Shown one piece after another: positions 37,440 through 48,102 of a DNA stretch of 64,000 nucleotides. A program made the position numbers and the translations under genes. The notes under the pieces are model-generated. The model was not told the DNA's origin, ran no database searches, and was given only the letters and a program-made list of their open reading frames with translations. How positions within the stretch are numbered: position 1 is the stretch's first letter; every line of letters begins with the position of its first letter. This stretch comes from Mactra quadrangularis (Eukaryota; Mollusca; Bivalvia; Venerida; Mactridae). The DNA lies in the NCBI GenBank assembly GCA_025267735.1, contig CM046297.1:33506011-33570010 (forward strand), given 5' to 3'.

Positions 37440-38420
37440 GTGGGAAGCAGGTGATTACTCACTCTCCATAAACAGATATCCTGTAGAGCATTGTCGTACA
37501 GGCTCTCTACTTTCTCCGTTGAAGGTCACGTCGAGATGAACTTTGTGTCGAGCAATCAATGCGTAGCTTTTATCTAGACGAAAACACAATTAAACACATT
37601 TTGATTTCGTAATTTCTATTTTTAGACCAAGGTTTGCATGCTTATTTAACAGCAGTATTATTCACAGTCTGCGATTGGGCGGCTTATTTGAAATTGCGTG
37701 ACGTAGACGATGTAAACAAGTTACGTATCATAACAATTTTGTCATGAATATTATGATGAGAAAAGGACACCTGAACGTGACCTTCGTTTGGAAAAGGCCA
37801 GATCTAAATTAGCGAGTATGCGAGTGTAAAATTTTAGATCGGGTTTTAATCAGATTTGTGATTACTCTAACCATCACATTATGTTGATTTCTTAAATGAA
37901 ATCATTCGTTATATTTAGACTCTACATGACAATTAGTTTTGGCAGTGAAAATATGTTAAAACAATGTTTGACTGTAAAAGTAGCACACTGCCATTAAATC
38001 AGCATTCAATCTCTGTAAACAGATATCCAATACACCATAGTCATAGAATCTCCTATCTTTACACAGGGGGTTATGTTCAGATTATATATGTGTCGACCAA
38101 ATAATGCTTAGCTTTCATATGGACGGAATAATATCAACAACATAGTATCGTATCTTTATATTAGAAACGAGTTTTGCGAGCTCATTTGACGGTATGTGTT
38201 ATTTCCATGCTGTGATAGGAAAGTTCTTTGGCAATTGCGTCACATCGTTGTAAAGAACACGCCGAGAACAATAATTATGTCATGAATATTATAAAAGCAA
38301 AGATCAGCTGAATGGGATGCGTATTGTGAAGTTGGTCGCATGTGCGAGCGAAGAAATTTAGATCGGGATTTAAATCAAAGTAATCGTAATTAAACGACAT
38401 GTGTTAGCATTATTGATTTA
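37440..38420. repeat. Diverged ~500-bp direct duplication
   Basis: Copy 1 is about 37,440-37,930, copy 2 about 38,000-38,420. Shared landmarks, in order: TAAACAGATATCC, a TAGCTTT(T/C)AT segment, CATTT/ATTTGAC-type segments, AATTGCGT(G/C)AC, TTGTCATGAATATTAT/ATGTCATGAATATTAT and TTTAGATCGGG. No coding frame. The TATTATAAAAGC near 38,285 is TATA-like. Confidence 0.7.
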
Positions 38421-38429
38421 TTATATTTA

Positions 38430-39750
38430 AGATAGAAAGTGACTTAATTCATTTTCTGAAATTGTAAGTGGCGTCTCAACTACTAAATAAAAACTTTCAA
38501 AAATTTTGTTTTTTTTGTTTTTAAGATTTAACTCTAAGCTGCACTTTATCATCAAGAATTGAACTATTTTACTGGAGCATTGTAGAATATTCAAAGAAAA
38601 AATACGGTCACTAAACACGTAAGCAAAAACGAGAGAACAACTGCAAATATTGATGTAATATTTGAATGAACTTACCGGATAAAAGGTTTTATTTTGCTGT
38701 ATAATAATACTATAATAATAGTACATGTACTAGGAAATTTGGTCAATTTTGTGTTGACGGATGTTTTATTTTATCTTACTGGTGAATAGTATTCATTTTA
38801 TCACAGATTCTGTTGTTTTCTGCTAATTTCTTTGTCCGTTGGCATTTTATGATTTATTAATCTGTGATATTATTCCTGGTTTTTTTATCCTGAGATATTC
38901 TATGTATGGCTTCATACCTTTTAATTTCTACAACACTTGTATCAATATAATTGACCTAAGGTAAATGTATTTATCGAGCCAAGATTGATAAAAACAAGAA
39001 TATGTCGCCCAAAATACATTGCCCTGGTTTTCGTACGTAAAAGTTTGCGGTAACTACAGTTCACAAACATTTTAGTCATATTACGAAAAACCCTGATTCA
39101 CAAATTTACAATTGAATATCATATCTCCCGTTTTTAAGGTTAAATAACAACTTCGATGTACATACCAATGAGTTTGTGCTAAACAAATGTACTGAAGCGT
39201 AAATAAATAATAATGTTGACTATCCTTGCTCTGAGCCATTCTGTCAACATCATAAGACTGTTTATCTCATCACCTACCGCTGAACCTGGGAATTTTCCTA
39301 CTACATTCCATTGCCTTATCGTCATTCATTGAAAATATACTGCTTTAGTGAACAAACATTATTATAAAGCTTTTATCGCAAGTTATTTTAGTAAATATTC
39401 TTTATTTCGTCAATATTTTATTAAAACAAGCTTTAGATTTTAGAGTTTGACACTTTTGTTGTGGGTAAGTTTATTGTTTTTTGTGGAGTTTTCTTTAAAA
39501 CAATTTATGATAGTTTTCAACTTACGTCGATTTTTTGAAGTCGCTGAAGTTAGCAATTTTTTTGCTAGCAAAAGTGGTCACAAGTTGCCATTTTTGCTAG
39601 TAAAAATGTTTCTATAACGAATAGCGAAATAATAATTTAGGCCTAAAACGACATACAATAACGAGTTATTAAACATGGCAAGTCCCTTTGTCGGGCTTGA
39701 AGCCTCTAGTCGGAATTATGTGTTTTGAGTAAAAAATCAGTACTCAGATG
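38430..39750. other. No gene seen
   Basis: AT-rich sequence with short frames only. TTTTTGCTAGCAAAA-type inverted segments occur near 39,560. Nothing recognised. Confidence 0.5.
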
Positions 39751-39754
39751 GGCC

Positions 39755-40015
39755 ATATTTTAGGTCTCGAATCTAGAGTTAAAGCGATTTCGCCGGGTAC
39801 TGGCGTATACCACGCGAGAGGTCTGACATAGTGCTATCACGAGGGCATAGTGGCTACCCTGGAGAGTTCCGTGGGCTTGGGCCAGAGACCACGAAATGTC
39901 GGTAATTTACGTTAAGGGCTCGAATCTAGAGTTAAAGCGATTTAGCTGGGTACAGTATACCACGCTAGAGGTCTGTCCAAGGGCTATCTCGTGGTCATAG
40001 TGGCTACCCTAGGAA
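39755..40015 (+). repeat. ~150-bp tandem duplication
   Basis: CTCGAATCTAGAGTTAAAGC, a GGGTAC..TATACCACGC segment, AGAGGTCTG and GGCATAGTGGCTACCCT (GGTCATAGTGG in copy 2) occur twice, with the second start about 150 bp downstream. No gene is recognised. Confidence 0.8.
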
Positions 40016-40755
40016 AATTATCATCATCTTTTTACTGTGTGATTCATTTATGACGAATTTCTATTTTTGGAGCTTTGGGTGGGTGGAATGATTGTAAATA
40101 AGATAGAGATTAATTCATCCTCATGGTGTTTATGTCTAAGCTAGGATAATGAGATATGACTATCAAAGAAACGTGTCAAATAAATATGTACAGTTTCTAA
40201 AATAAATCACTGAGGTTTTATATTTACTATTTTCTGTACAACGTGTCATGAGGTAGTATAAAGGTATATAAACACGATTCAAATTTCATGTACCTTAACT
40301 ATATTTTGAACCTAACATTTACAAAATATAGAACAGATGATATAATGGAAATTTAAGGACTATGTTATTCACGAATGTCCTTCATGGGTTTAAAATAGGT
40401 GTGGTTGCAATAATTGAAATTTACAAATAATTTCATAAATTTCAGTTTTAATTTTAATCCTAATTAAATAAATAAGTAAGTACAATAGAAAAATATAAAA
40501 CTGTGGTTTAGTAATATTTATTTTTTATGAAAAAAGTGAGTTTAAAAATGTAAACTTTGGTGAAAGTTTACATGAAGTACAGTAAAAGCAGTTAAAACTA
40601 AACCTTCCAATCAGATTGTGTACACCCCCGTACAGATGCACTAAGAGTTAAAAATACAAATTAATTTATACATTGTCTGAAATCAATATAATAAATATCC
40701 CTGTTTACTAAAATATCTATAACTTCATTTTTTCTAACATGTCCAAAGTACAACT

Positions 40756-41468
40756 TAAAGCCCTGGTCACATAGGCCAAAACGCATGAATCACGCAAATA
40801 TCACGCACACAACTCGAGTCTTACGTGATACATCCGTGATATTCGCGTTTCATCAGCGTTTCTGACGTGGAGCATTCGTAGTTGTGAGTGGAACTGCGCC
40901 GTATCAGCGTTATGCGCGATTCCAGGTTTTGAACAGTTCAAAATTTATCTTCGCGTAAGAGTTTACGCAATTTTGCGTTGTTTTACGTATTCTTGTGCAA
41001 TTTGCGTAGTTTTTACGCGGATTATGCGCGAATCATGCGTGGAACATCAGCGATCGTGCGTGAAAATTTTGTTGACTCGTCCTTAAAGCCTGCATCCGTT
41101 TATATACGCGGAACGGCGTCGAAAGGACACGACTCAGACGCACATTATGCGTAGTTCAGGCGCGAATCATGCGCCAATCATACGCAGTTTATCAGTGATA
41201 ATGCGCAGAATATGCGTGGTTTTTCCGCGAAGCTTTCGTTGGGCACATTCAATTCTGTGCCCCTTTTTGGGCTTATGCGTGGTTTATAAGTGCTTTGTCA
41301 GTGATTTTTGCGTGATTGCTACGTAATTCTTGCGCAATGTATCGGTGATTTTTCATCGCGAAAATCGTAGAAAATGGTCAAATCTTCGCCAAACAAGCAT
41401 GCACAACCAAAATTTATGCGTGATTCATGCGTTTACGTGCTAGTTGGGACTGTGTGACCAGGCCTTTA
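40756..41468. mobile_element. GCGT/ACGC-rich element with TAAAG(G/C)CCTGGTCACA ends
   Basis: The left end is TAAAGCCCTGGTCACATAGG. The right end in reverse complement is TAAAGGCCTGGTCACACAGT. The 713-bp interior is unusually dense in TGCGT, ACGCA and GCGAATCATGCG-type motifs and in CpG, unlike the AT-rich surroundings. No coding capacity is seen. Probably a non-autonomous DNA transposon of unknown superfamily. Confidence 0.7.
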
Positions 41469-41469
41469 C

Positions 41470-43280
41470 ACAAAAGAAGTAAGTATGGTGTCCAATAATG
41501 GACACAGGTAATGTAAGATACACACTTTGATTAGGTATAATTCACGAATGTAAAATTGTCTTTTCGACCACAGATTTTTCAGAAAATGTGTCTCTTATTG
41601 AACATTGTATTTTTGATATTTTTACGATGTCATAATTTCGAATTATATTACTTATTACTTTGTACCGATAATTACCATTACACTATTTTCATATAAAAGG
41701 AAGATAATAACTCACTTTCATCAAACATTTTCATGAACATTTACATCAGAATGTTGTTTTATAATTTGTAGATCTAATCCAATGGCATGCCAAATGATAA
41801 ACGTTATGTAATCAAAGAAAGGTGTTACATTATGTTAACAATTTTAATGGTTAACAAAATATTGATGTTACACCGTAGCGGAATTTTATCTTACCGCGTA
41901 GTACATGTAAACTTTAACTTGTCACTGACAAAAGAACTGGGACCGTTTCATAAGAATCTTACGTAAGATAGCGAAATTTCCGTAACTTAATTACTTACGT
42001 TAAGATGAAAGAATTTCAAAGACGCTCTCGTAACTTGAAAATATTTGCTACAATATGATCTGACTTAAGTCAACGACAAATGGTGAAGCCCTCATATTTA
42101 GGTCACATGATTTGTTGTCAACATAGGAACTACAATACATTTTAATCGTACAATAATTATGTTCCACACACTTCAATGAACAATTAAAGGTCGTATTCTA
42201 GATCATGCTTGTTTTTGTACTTTAAACAATGGACTTGCCCACTAAATAGGTGAATAAGCTAATGCATGAACAGCAATTTACTTATTTAAACAGGCTATTT
42301 TTATGAGTAATATTAATCCTAAGTAGTGTGTATGCACATTGTATTTTTTTTATAATGATATGTATATAAAATAAGTGTAAACTAATTAAACTAAAAAATT
42401 GTAAACATAATTCAACCCTAAATATTGGTGTGTAATGAAACTGGCTATGTTTATATACGCGATGTTTACGCGGACGATCTGTACACCAACGAAGCGAAGA
42501 AGCTCTCGAAGAAAATGCACAAAGGCTATCCCTAGCCACCAAACTCTTGATTCTTCAATACACGACCAACGCAAACAAAGGTGACATTACTCAATAAAAT
42601 GGTCACCTGGTGACATCGGCCAATTTAAGATGGAACCGATGGACGTCAAAATAAAGTAATCAAACAAAAAAGTTCCCACGTGGCGTCAAATAAATACCTT
42701 TAAACAATAAATCATCAAAACTACAGATATATGAAAAAATAACTTCATAAAGAATAAACCATTCTAAAGAAATTTTATCGAAATCTTGCAATCTTCAGAT
42801 AGAAGTTCAGTTCGCGTATGTACACACGTTTTTGTGATTAGACCCTGCACAAAGATGTGTAATGAATAAGTTTTTAATACACACCAACAAATGGACACCA
42901 AAGTTTTGATTACAGTGTCCACTTGTTTGATTCAGTTATGTAAATTCAGTCACAGATATAGAAAATGTAAGCCTCAGTTCATCTAGAGTAATATTAGTGC
43001 ATTCCATATCTGTATATGTACTCTGAAATTGTTCGCTAGAATAAAAGGAAACTTGCACAAAAAATAACATGTTTATTTCTGTATTCACAGGTGATGTGAA
43101 GTACCTACGGTAATATTGCCTGGTCCAAAAGATTTCAGGCAAAAGGGATGATTATACATTATGATATTTTAGCACTGCATTTAACATAACCAAATTTTTG
43201 GGATCGGTACTTAAAGGTACCTTTCTGTAATTTTAACTTTAACATAGTCCTTGATTTGCTGCATTTGGTGATTCTGCTTT
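41470..43280. other. No gene seen
   Basis: Short frames at 42,282-42,574 and 42,936-43,142 (minus) show no domain or clear splice sites. A less AT-rich patch at 42,455-42,560 (ACGCGGACGATCTG region) is unexplained. Confidence 0.5.
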
Positions 43281-43288
43281 ATTTCGTT

Positions 43289-43524
43289 TAAAACTCAGTA
43301 AATTTACTCTTTTTATTGATATTTCGCCTATAAGGCTTTTTCAAAGCATTCAAAACACTTTAACTACATTTTTTCACATTGAAATTTGAAACGACGTCAA
43401 TAAACAGGAAATGACGTCATGACGTCAACTTGACGTCACGACATGAACTTTGGCGCCAAATTGTCAAAATTAGAATATAGTGCCATTTACAAATACAGTA
43501 AAGTTCCACCATTGAGACCAGCAA
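43289..43524. repeat. PLE left inverted terminal repeat
   Basis: 236 bp, almost identical in reverse complement to 46246-46481. It contains clustered GACGTCA motifs (CRE/ATF-like) around 43,394-43,442, which could serve as promoter elements in the right-hand copy. Confidence 0.9.
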
Positions 43525-43688
43525 ACTCAGTGGTCTTAATAGATTACCGGTCTTATTTTAGAGACCCTTTTGTTCACAAATTAAGTATTTTGGTCTTAAT
43601 AATTGTAAAATATCGCATGATTTTAAAATAACAAAAGTGGTCTTAATAGCGGAACTATTATTTGGGATGAAAATGTTTTTCCACTAAA

Positions 43689-44408
43689 TCAAAACTGCCA
43701 CAAACAGTCAATTTTTGTCTTAGTATTTAGTCCAAGGGGGCACTCTGTACCACATCTCTCTATCCATGACTGCTCCTTTATTTTTCTATACCACTTTGAT
43801 TTATCTCGGATGCATTCCAGTACACATACGCCCATGTCTTCCACAGTATGTCCATTATTACTGAAGTGTTCGGCCATTGGTTTTTCCCGTCCCAGTCTAA
43901 CATCTGCCTCGTGCTCTTTTAACCTGTCTTTCAGCATACGACCAGTCTCTCCCACATAAACAATTTCGTCACATCGAGTACAATTTATCCCGTACACTAC
44001 ATTCCATGCATCACACCTCTGTTTTCTGTCCGCTAGCTTGCTCATTTCATCATCACAACGGTGTATACCCTTTTTCAGCATATCACAAACCACACATTTT
44101 TTCTGGCATTCCATCGTTTGGTTGGAAACTTCCCTTATTATCCTGTTGGTTTTCCCGTGCACGAGTGTGTCCCCAAGATTTCGACCACGCCTGTATGCTA
44201 CAATAGGAGCCTCTTCAAACACCTTTTTCATGGCCCCTGACCTGTGCAGTTCGGGTAGATTTCTCTGAATTATACTTCGGATATCAGGTAGATGTTTTGA
44301 GAAAGTCAGAACCAACGGCACTCTTTCCATTTTTGCCTTCTTTTTGCTATTCTGTAGGGTGCTAACTCTGCTCAAGTTGTCAGCTTTCTTTAATTGTTGT
44401 TCAAGGAA
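43689..44408 (-). CDS. PLE C-terminal linker and GIY-YIG endonuclease
   Basis: It continues in the RT reading frame after the TAA. The linker has LVLTFSKHLPDIRSII and PIVAYRRGRNLGDTLV, typical of the PLE region between RT and EN. It is followed by a CCHC-like cysteine cluster (CQKKCVVCDML). The endonuclease reads WNVVYGINCTRCDEIVYVGE then TGRMLKDRLKEH. This is the GIY-YIG core with Tyr, Arg and Glu-type catalytic positions, and AEHFSNNGHT follows. GIY-YIG nicks target DNA to prime reverse transcription. Confidence 0.88.
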   Translation of the reverse strand, partial: FLEQQLKKADNLSRVSTLQNSKKKAKMERVPLVLTFSKHLPDIRSIIQRNLPELHRSGAMKKVFEEAPIVAYRRGRNLGDTLVHGKTNRIIREVSNQTMECQKKCVVCDMLKKGIHRCDDEMSKLADRKQRCDAWNVVYGINCTRCDEIVYVGETGRMLKDRLKEHEADVRLGREKPMAEHFSNNGHTVEDMGVCVLECIRDKSKWYRKIKEQSWIERCGTECPLGLNTKTKIDCLWQF

Positions 44409-45830
44409 TTAGAATTCAATCTTTTCAGTACTTGATCGCATTTTTACTTGAATGCTCGTATCAATGTTGTTGGCATATTCCAGGAACATCTCAAGCTGCT
44501 TCAGACTATGGGTCCAGATCCCAAAACCATCATCAATAAACCGTTTGTAGAAAAGTGGTTGCAACGGATACGCTGACAACTCTTCATCCCATTTACGCAT
44601 GTAACTGCAGGCAAAATTCCTTCCCAGCTTAGAGCCAATGGCAACCCCTCGTACCTGTTTATATTCTTTGCCATTGAACTCAATGATGTTGTTGTCTAGC
44701 ACTGTCTTAACCATTTCTACAACCGCTTCTGTTGGTATTGACTGGTCCGTTCTCTGTTGTAGTGCATCTTCACATGCTGATAAGCCCTTTTGTCTTGGTA
44801 TGGATGGATAAAGCTTGATCACATCAAAGCAAAACATAATAGCACCTTCTGGTAGCGGTTCTTGAATTTCATTGAGTTTGTTAAGAAAATCGGTTGTATC
44901 GCGAACATAACTTGGTGTGTTCTCAACAAATTCATTTAATTCTCTCTCTGCTACTCCTGCCATGCTTTCTGTTGCCGTGCCAATACCATTCACAATTGTC
45001 CTCATTGGGTTCCCCTCTTTATGTATCTTGGGATTACCTTTCAGCTTAGCTTGGGTTGTGTGCTTTGGGATAAGGTAGTTCCTCAGCTCCACACAAATGT
45101 GACCTTCTTTGTATAAGCGGTTAGCTACTTTCTTTACAGATCTTTCTGCTTCTGGTTGACCATTACCATCGGACAGTTGGTTCGTGTCACAATTGCCAAT
45201 TTCTTGCTCAAGCTTTTTAATGTAGCTCTCTGCATCTTCTACGACTATCCCCGATCCCTTATCAGCTGGTCTGATCACAATAGAAGGATCATTTAACAAA
45301 GATGTTATTGCCTTTTTCTCGTCCTTCGTCAAGTTTGGATGTACATGTTCTTTTACCCCATGTATTACCTCCTTTTTTACTTTGTCTATAAACGAGTCAA
45401 GGTACTTATCTCTTCCGGGTTCCGGGGTAAAAACACTATCCTTTTTAAACCACGGTTTCTCCTCTGGTTCATCATCTTTCTCCTTTCCATAGAAATACTC
45501 TTTCAACCTCATTCGTCTTTCCCACTCAACAAGGTCACTTTTTACTTTGACCATATCTACACCATTTGTAGTAGGGATAAACTTTAAGCCTTTTGATAGC
45601 ACAGAACTTTCACTTCCACTTAATTGTCTGTGGGAAAGGTTGACTATAGTTGACTGGTCTACTTCCACCGTGTTCCCTTTATCTTGTCTACGGTTCATTG
45701 GTCCCTCATCCCTCTCTTTACCTTGAGCATGTACTGGCCTTGGGATACTTTTGTGTTCAGTGTATTCATGTTTCTTGCTATCGGTCTTGTTCTCATTCTC
45801 TATGACTTTTGCTATCGTAATTTCTTTCAT
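44409..45830 (-). CDS. PLE reverse transcriptase (N-terminal and palm region)
   Basis: The frame is open for 473 codons. RT motifs are visible in order: IRPADKGSGIVV near the N-terminal fingers, NPKIHK, FDVIKLYPSIP (motif A), RGVAIGSKLGRNFACSYM (motif B) and YKRFIDDGFGIW (motif C, with the DD catalytic pair). This is the PLE/telomerase-like RT branch. It stops at TAA right after STEKIEF, where the family normally continues with an FLD motif and about 100 more residues before the linker. The downstream GIY-YIG frame is in the same phase, so one stop codon plus an apparent internal deletion separate them. Confidence 0.88.
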   Translation of the reverse strand: MKEITIAKVIENENKTDSKKHEYTEHKSIPRPVHAQGKERDEGPMNRRQDKGNTVEVDQSTIVNLSHRQLSGSESSVLSKGLKFIPTTNGVDMVKVKSDLVEWERRMRLKEYFYGKEKDDEPEEKPWFKKDSVFTPEPGRDKYLDSFIDKVKKEVIHGVKEHVHPNLTKDEKKAITSLLNDPSIVIRPADKGSGIVVEDAESYIKKLEQEIGNCDTNQLSDGNGQPEAERSVKKVANRLYKEGHICVELRNYLIPKHTTQAKLKGNPKIHKEGNPMRTIVNGIGTATESMAGVAERELNEFVENTPSYVRDTTDFLNKLNEIQEPLPEGAIMFCFDVIKLYPSIPRQKGLSACEDALQQRTDQSIPTEAVVEMVKTVLDNNIIEFNGKEYKQVRGVAIGSKLGRNFACSYMRKWDEELSAYPLQPLFYKRFIDDGFGIWTHSLKQLEMFLEYANNIDTSIQVKMRSSTEKIEF

Positions 45831-45923
45831 CTCAAACCAGTCTATATTACGGTTTGAACTCTCTTTTTTGGTCCATTATCTCGCCTTATACCCTTAGCCT
45901 TGATCTGTAGTGCCTCAAAATGC

Positions 45924-46250
45924 TCATTTGACAGTTTCAGGAACATCTGTTTTTTTTATCTTAACATTCAATAACGGTCTAAAAGTCAGCTTATGGGTGA
46001 TCTTTTCTTCTGTCTTGAAAACCTGTATATTTGATTGAAACACTGTGGCAGCTGCGAAGATCTCTGCCTCCGTAGCCCATGAGGCGACTCTACCATCAAC
46101 CATCTTTTGGTTCTCAATATGTTGATCAAAACCTCCATCAATAAATGATGTATACAGATCTCTTTTATTAATCATATGCTCCACAATCTGTGCCCTTACT
46201 TTGTCATGTTTATTTTGGGTGTTAAAGACTTCCAGGGCTATAAAATTGCT
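45924..46250 (-). CDS. OTU-like cysteine protease fragment inside the PLE
   Basis: The open frame reads from the edge of the right inverted repeat: IALEVFNTQNKHDKVRAQIV, then YTSFIDGGFDQHIENQKMVD, then WATEAEIFAAATVFQSNIQVF. The order (R..IV.+...., Y..FI....., W.TE.EI.A.A......I.VF) matches the middle of OTU deubiquitinase domains. The N-terminal Asp-Gly-Asn-Cys catalytic loop is missing, so the fragment cannot be a full protease. The 5' truncation coincides with the inverted repeat. It ends at TGA about 90 nt before the RT start. The assignment is by pattern only. Confidence 0.55.
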   Translation of the reverse strand, partial: SNFIALEVFNTQNKHDKVRAQIVEHMINKRDLYTSFIDGGFDQHIENQKMVDGRVASWATEAEIFAAATVFQSNIQVFKTEEKITHKLTFRPLLNVKIKKTDVPETVK

Positions 46251-46481
46251 GGTCTCAATGGTGGAACTTTACTGTATTTGTAAATGGCACTATATTCTAA
46301 TTTTGACAATTTGGCGCCAAAGTTCATGTCGTGACGTCAAGTTGACGTCATGACGTCATTTCCTGTTTATTGACGTCGTTTCAAATTTCAATGTGAAAAA
46401 ATGTAGTTAAAGTGTTTTGAATGCTTTGAAAAAGCCTTATAGGCGAAATATCCATAAAAAGAGTAAATTTACTGAGTTTTA
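46246..46481. repeat. PLE right inverted terminal repeat
   Basis: The reverse complement of 43289-43524, same length. It lies upstream of the element's coding strand. A 35-bp tail (46482-46516) follows, before the TTATTTCGTTTA direct repeat. Confidence 0.9.
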
Positions 46482-46997
46482 TTTAAGGTCCCTCTAAGGA
46501 CCTGTACTGTGAACTCTTATTTCGTTTAGTTGATATTGTCCCATTTTGCACTCGACTGTATTTATTTGTATTTATTTCAGTATCTATTAGCAAGTATACT
46601 TAAATTCACCAACTTAGAGTGGCATTGTTGAATTGGATAACATGGGTGGAGGGAATGAAAGATAGAGGATGATGTAGAATGTGAGAGAAGCATAGAGACA
46701 GTCATTGAATGACAGACAAGAAAAACACATACAGATAAACAGACAAAAATACAGACACAGCATTACAGACTGGGTGTGGAATGCTGATTACTTGCACATG
46801 TAAATTTTATATAAGCTCAATTAGATAAAAATAACTCTCAACTACTCCTTTTTAGAATGACAAGGTATGGGTTGAAAGGAAAGAAAGTAATGCAACAGAA
46901 TTGAAACAAATTATAGTGAAAGAGACGGTGTTGGAAAAGAAAATTCCAGGTTTCGGTGAGTATATTTTGTGCGAATCATCAACCACTGTTCTAGCAA

Positions 46998-47110
46998 GCG
47001 ATTGATCGATCGATCAATCAAGCAATCAATCAATCGATTAATCGATCAATCAATCGATTAATCAATCAATTAACCAAGCAATCAATCGATCAATCAATCA
47101 AAACCCAATA
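46998..47110 (+). repeat. (ATCA/ATCG)n microsatellite
   Basis: Imperfect tetranucleotide repeats of ATCA, ATCG and ATTA, rich in TCGATCAATCAATCG, lie in the intron after the first tentative locus C exon. Confidence 0.9.
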
Positions 47111-47900
47111 AATAAAAGCAATCAACTAATCAAACAATATAATCAATGAGTCAATTGGTTATTAAATCATCGTACAAGTCAAATTTTATAATTAATACGT
47201 TATTTAAAATATGACATTTACTTTCGATTTTCAACAATACAGAAAACAATTATCGGATCCTTTGTAAAAGTTAATGTCCAGGAAATGTTTTCACTAGTAC
47301 ACTTGAAATACGCGTTTATTAACGACTGAATAGTTACTCGGAAACATTCCCTTGACTGTATGGTTCGTAAGTTATTGGCTTAGACTACCCTTATATATAT
47401 ATATAAATATAATATCTATTCAATAACAAATAGATCTTTATGTTTTTATTTGTTTTCCAGAAGACAATGTTTACGACTTTATTAATGAAGGACACATGGA
47501 TGTACACACTGTTAATCATTGCAGGTAATGCTGCTTACACACCATTCAAGATTAGGTTTACTGTCTGCTGTTATCTAATCCTCTACACCTTTGATGAGTT
47601 TATTTTATTCATGTAACATTATGTTTTTTTTCTAGCCTGCCCAATGAAACATAGGATAGTTTTTAGCCTCTTACAATAGTATGCAGAGTATGCCGGGTTA
47701 GAGCTCTACAAGAGTCATTGCTAGTTCCCTTGAACAAGACATTAGCCTACATTTGTATATGGGTAATGTGGTGGATCACCTACCTGACCGCGACTTCTAA
47801 TATCGGAGTTTGTTGTAAAACAATATGAAGTCGATTAAACATGTATATGAAAGTATACTTTGTCCACGCTTTGACTTAATTTTGTTTGATTGTAGATAAG

Positions 47901-48102
47901 CAGGTTTATTCCTCCACCAGTTAATAGGCGACCGTTACCTCTGCCACCACCGTCACCAAAACTATCTCTAGCAGAATGTCGTAGGGAAGCATCAAACAAT
48001 ACGATATACAGCGAATATGGAGATGAGTCGGGCGAAGTGTACAATGGTGAAAGCGAAGACGATATAGCAAACGTGTATGATGACCATAGAAAATGTCAAA
48101 GG
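47901..48102 (+). pseudogene. Locus C proline-rich and acidic exon
   Basis: The open frame reads SRFIPPPVNRRPLPLPPPSP, then an acidic Tyr-rich stretch, and ends at a GTAAGG donor in phase 0. This equals locus A exon 2 in layout. The acceptor is either ATAAG at 47,900, which keeps the frame with the preceding exon, or TGTAG at 47,895, which would create a stop. Confidence 0.55.

Larger units (their letters stand above)
43289..46516 (-). mobile_element. Penelope-like retroelement (PLE), defective copy
   Basis: The element contains, in minus-strand order, an OTU-like fragment, a reverse transcriptase and a GIY-YIG endonuclease. It is bounded by 236-bp inverted repeats at 43289-43524 and 46246-46481. 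A 12-bp direct repeat, TTATTTCGTTTA, lies at 43279-43290 and 46517-46528 and is a candidate target duplication. The 35 bp between the right repeat and that duplication is an extra tail. Inverted LTR-like repeats plus RT plus GIY-YIG is diagnostic of PLEs. The element is defective: the RT has an in-frame TAA and seems to lack a segment. Confidence 0.9.

Noticed and set aside
43525..43680. Three GGTCTTAATA repeats in the PLE 3' region as a possible separate MITE
   Set aside because: No clear termini or target duplication; more simply part of the PLE untranslated region.
44006..44268. Plus-strand frames over the GIY-YIG region
   Set aside because: Antisense shadows of the PLE coding strand.
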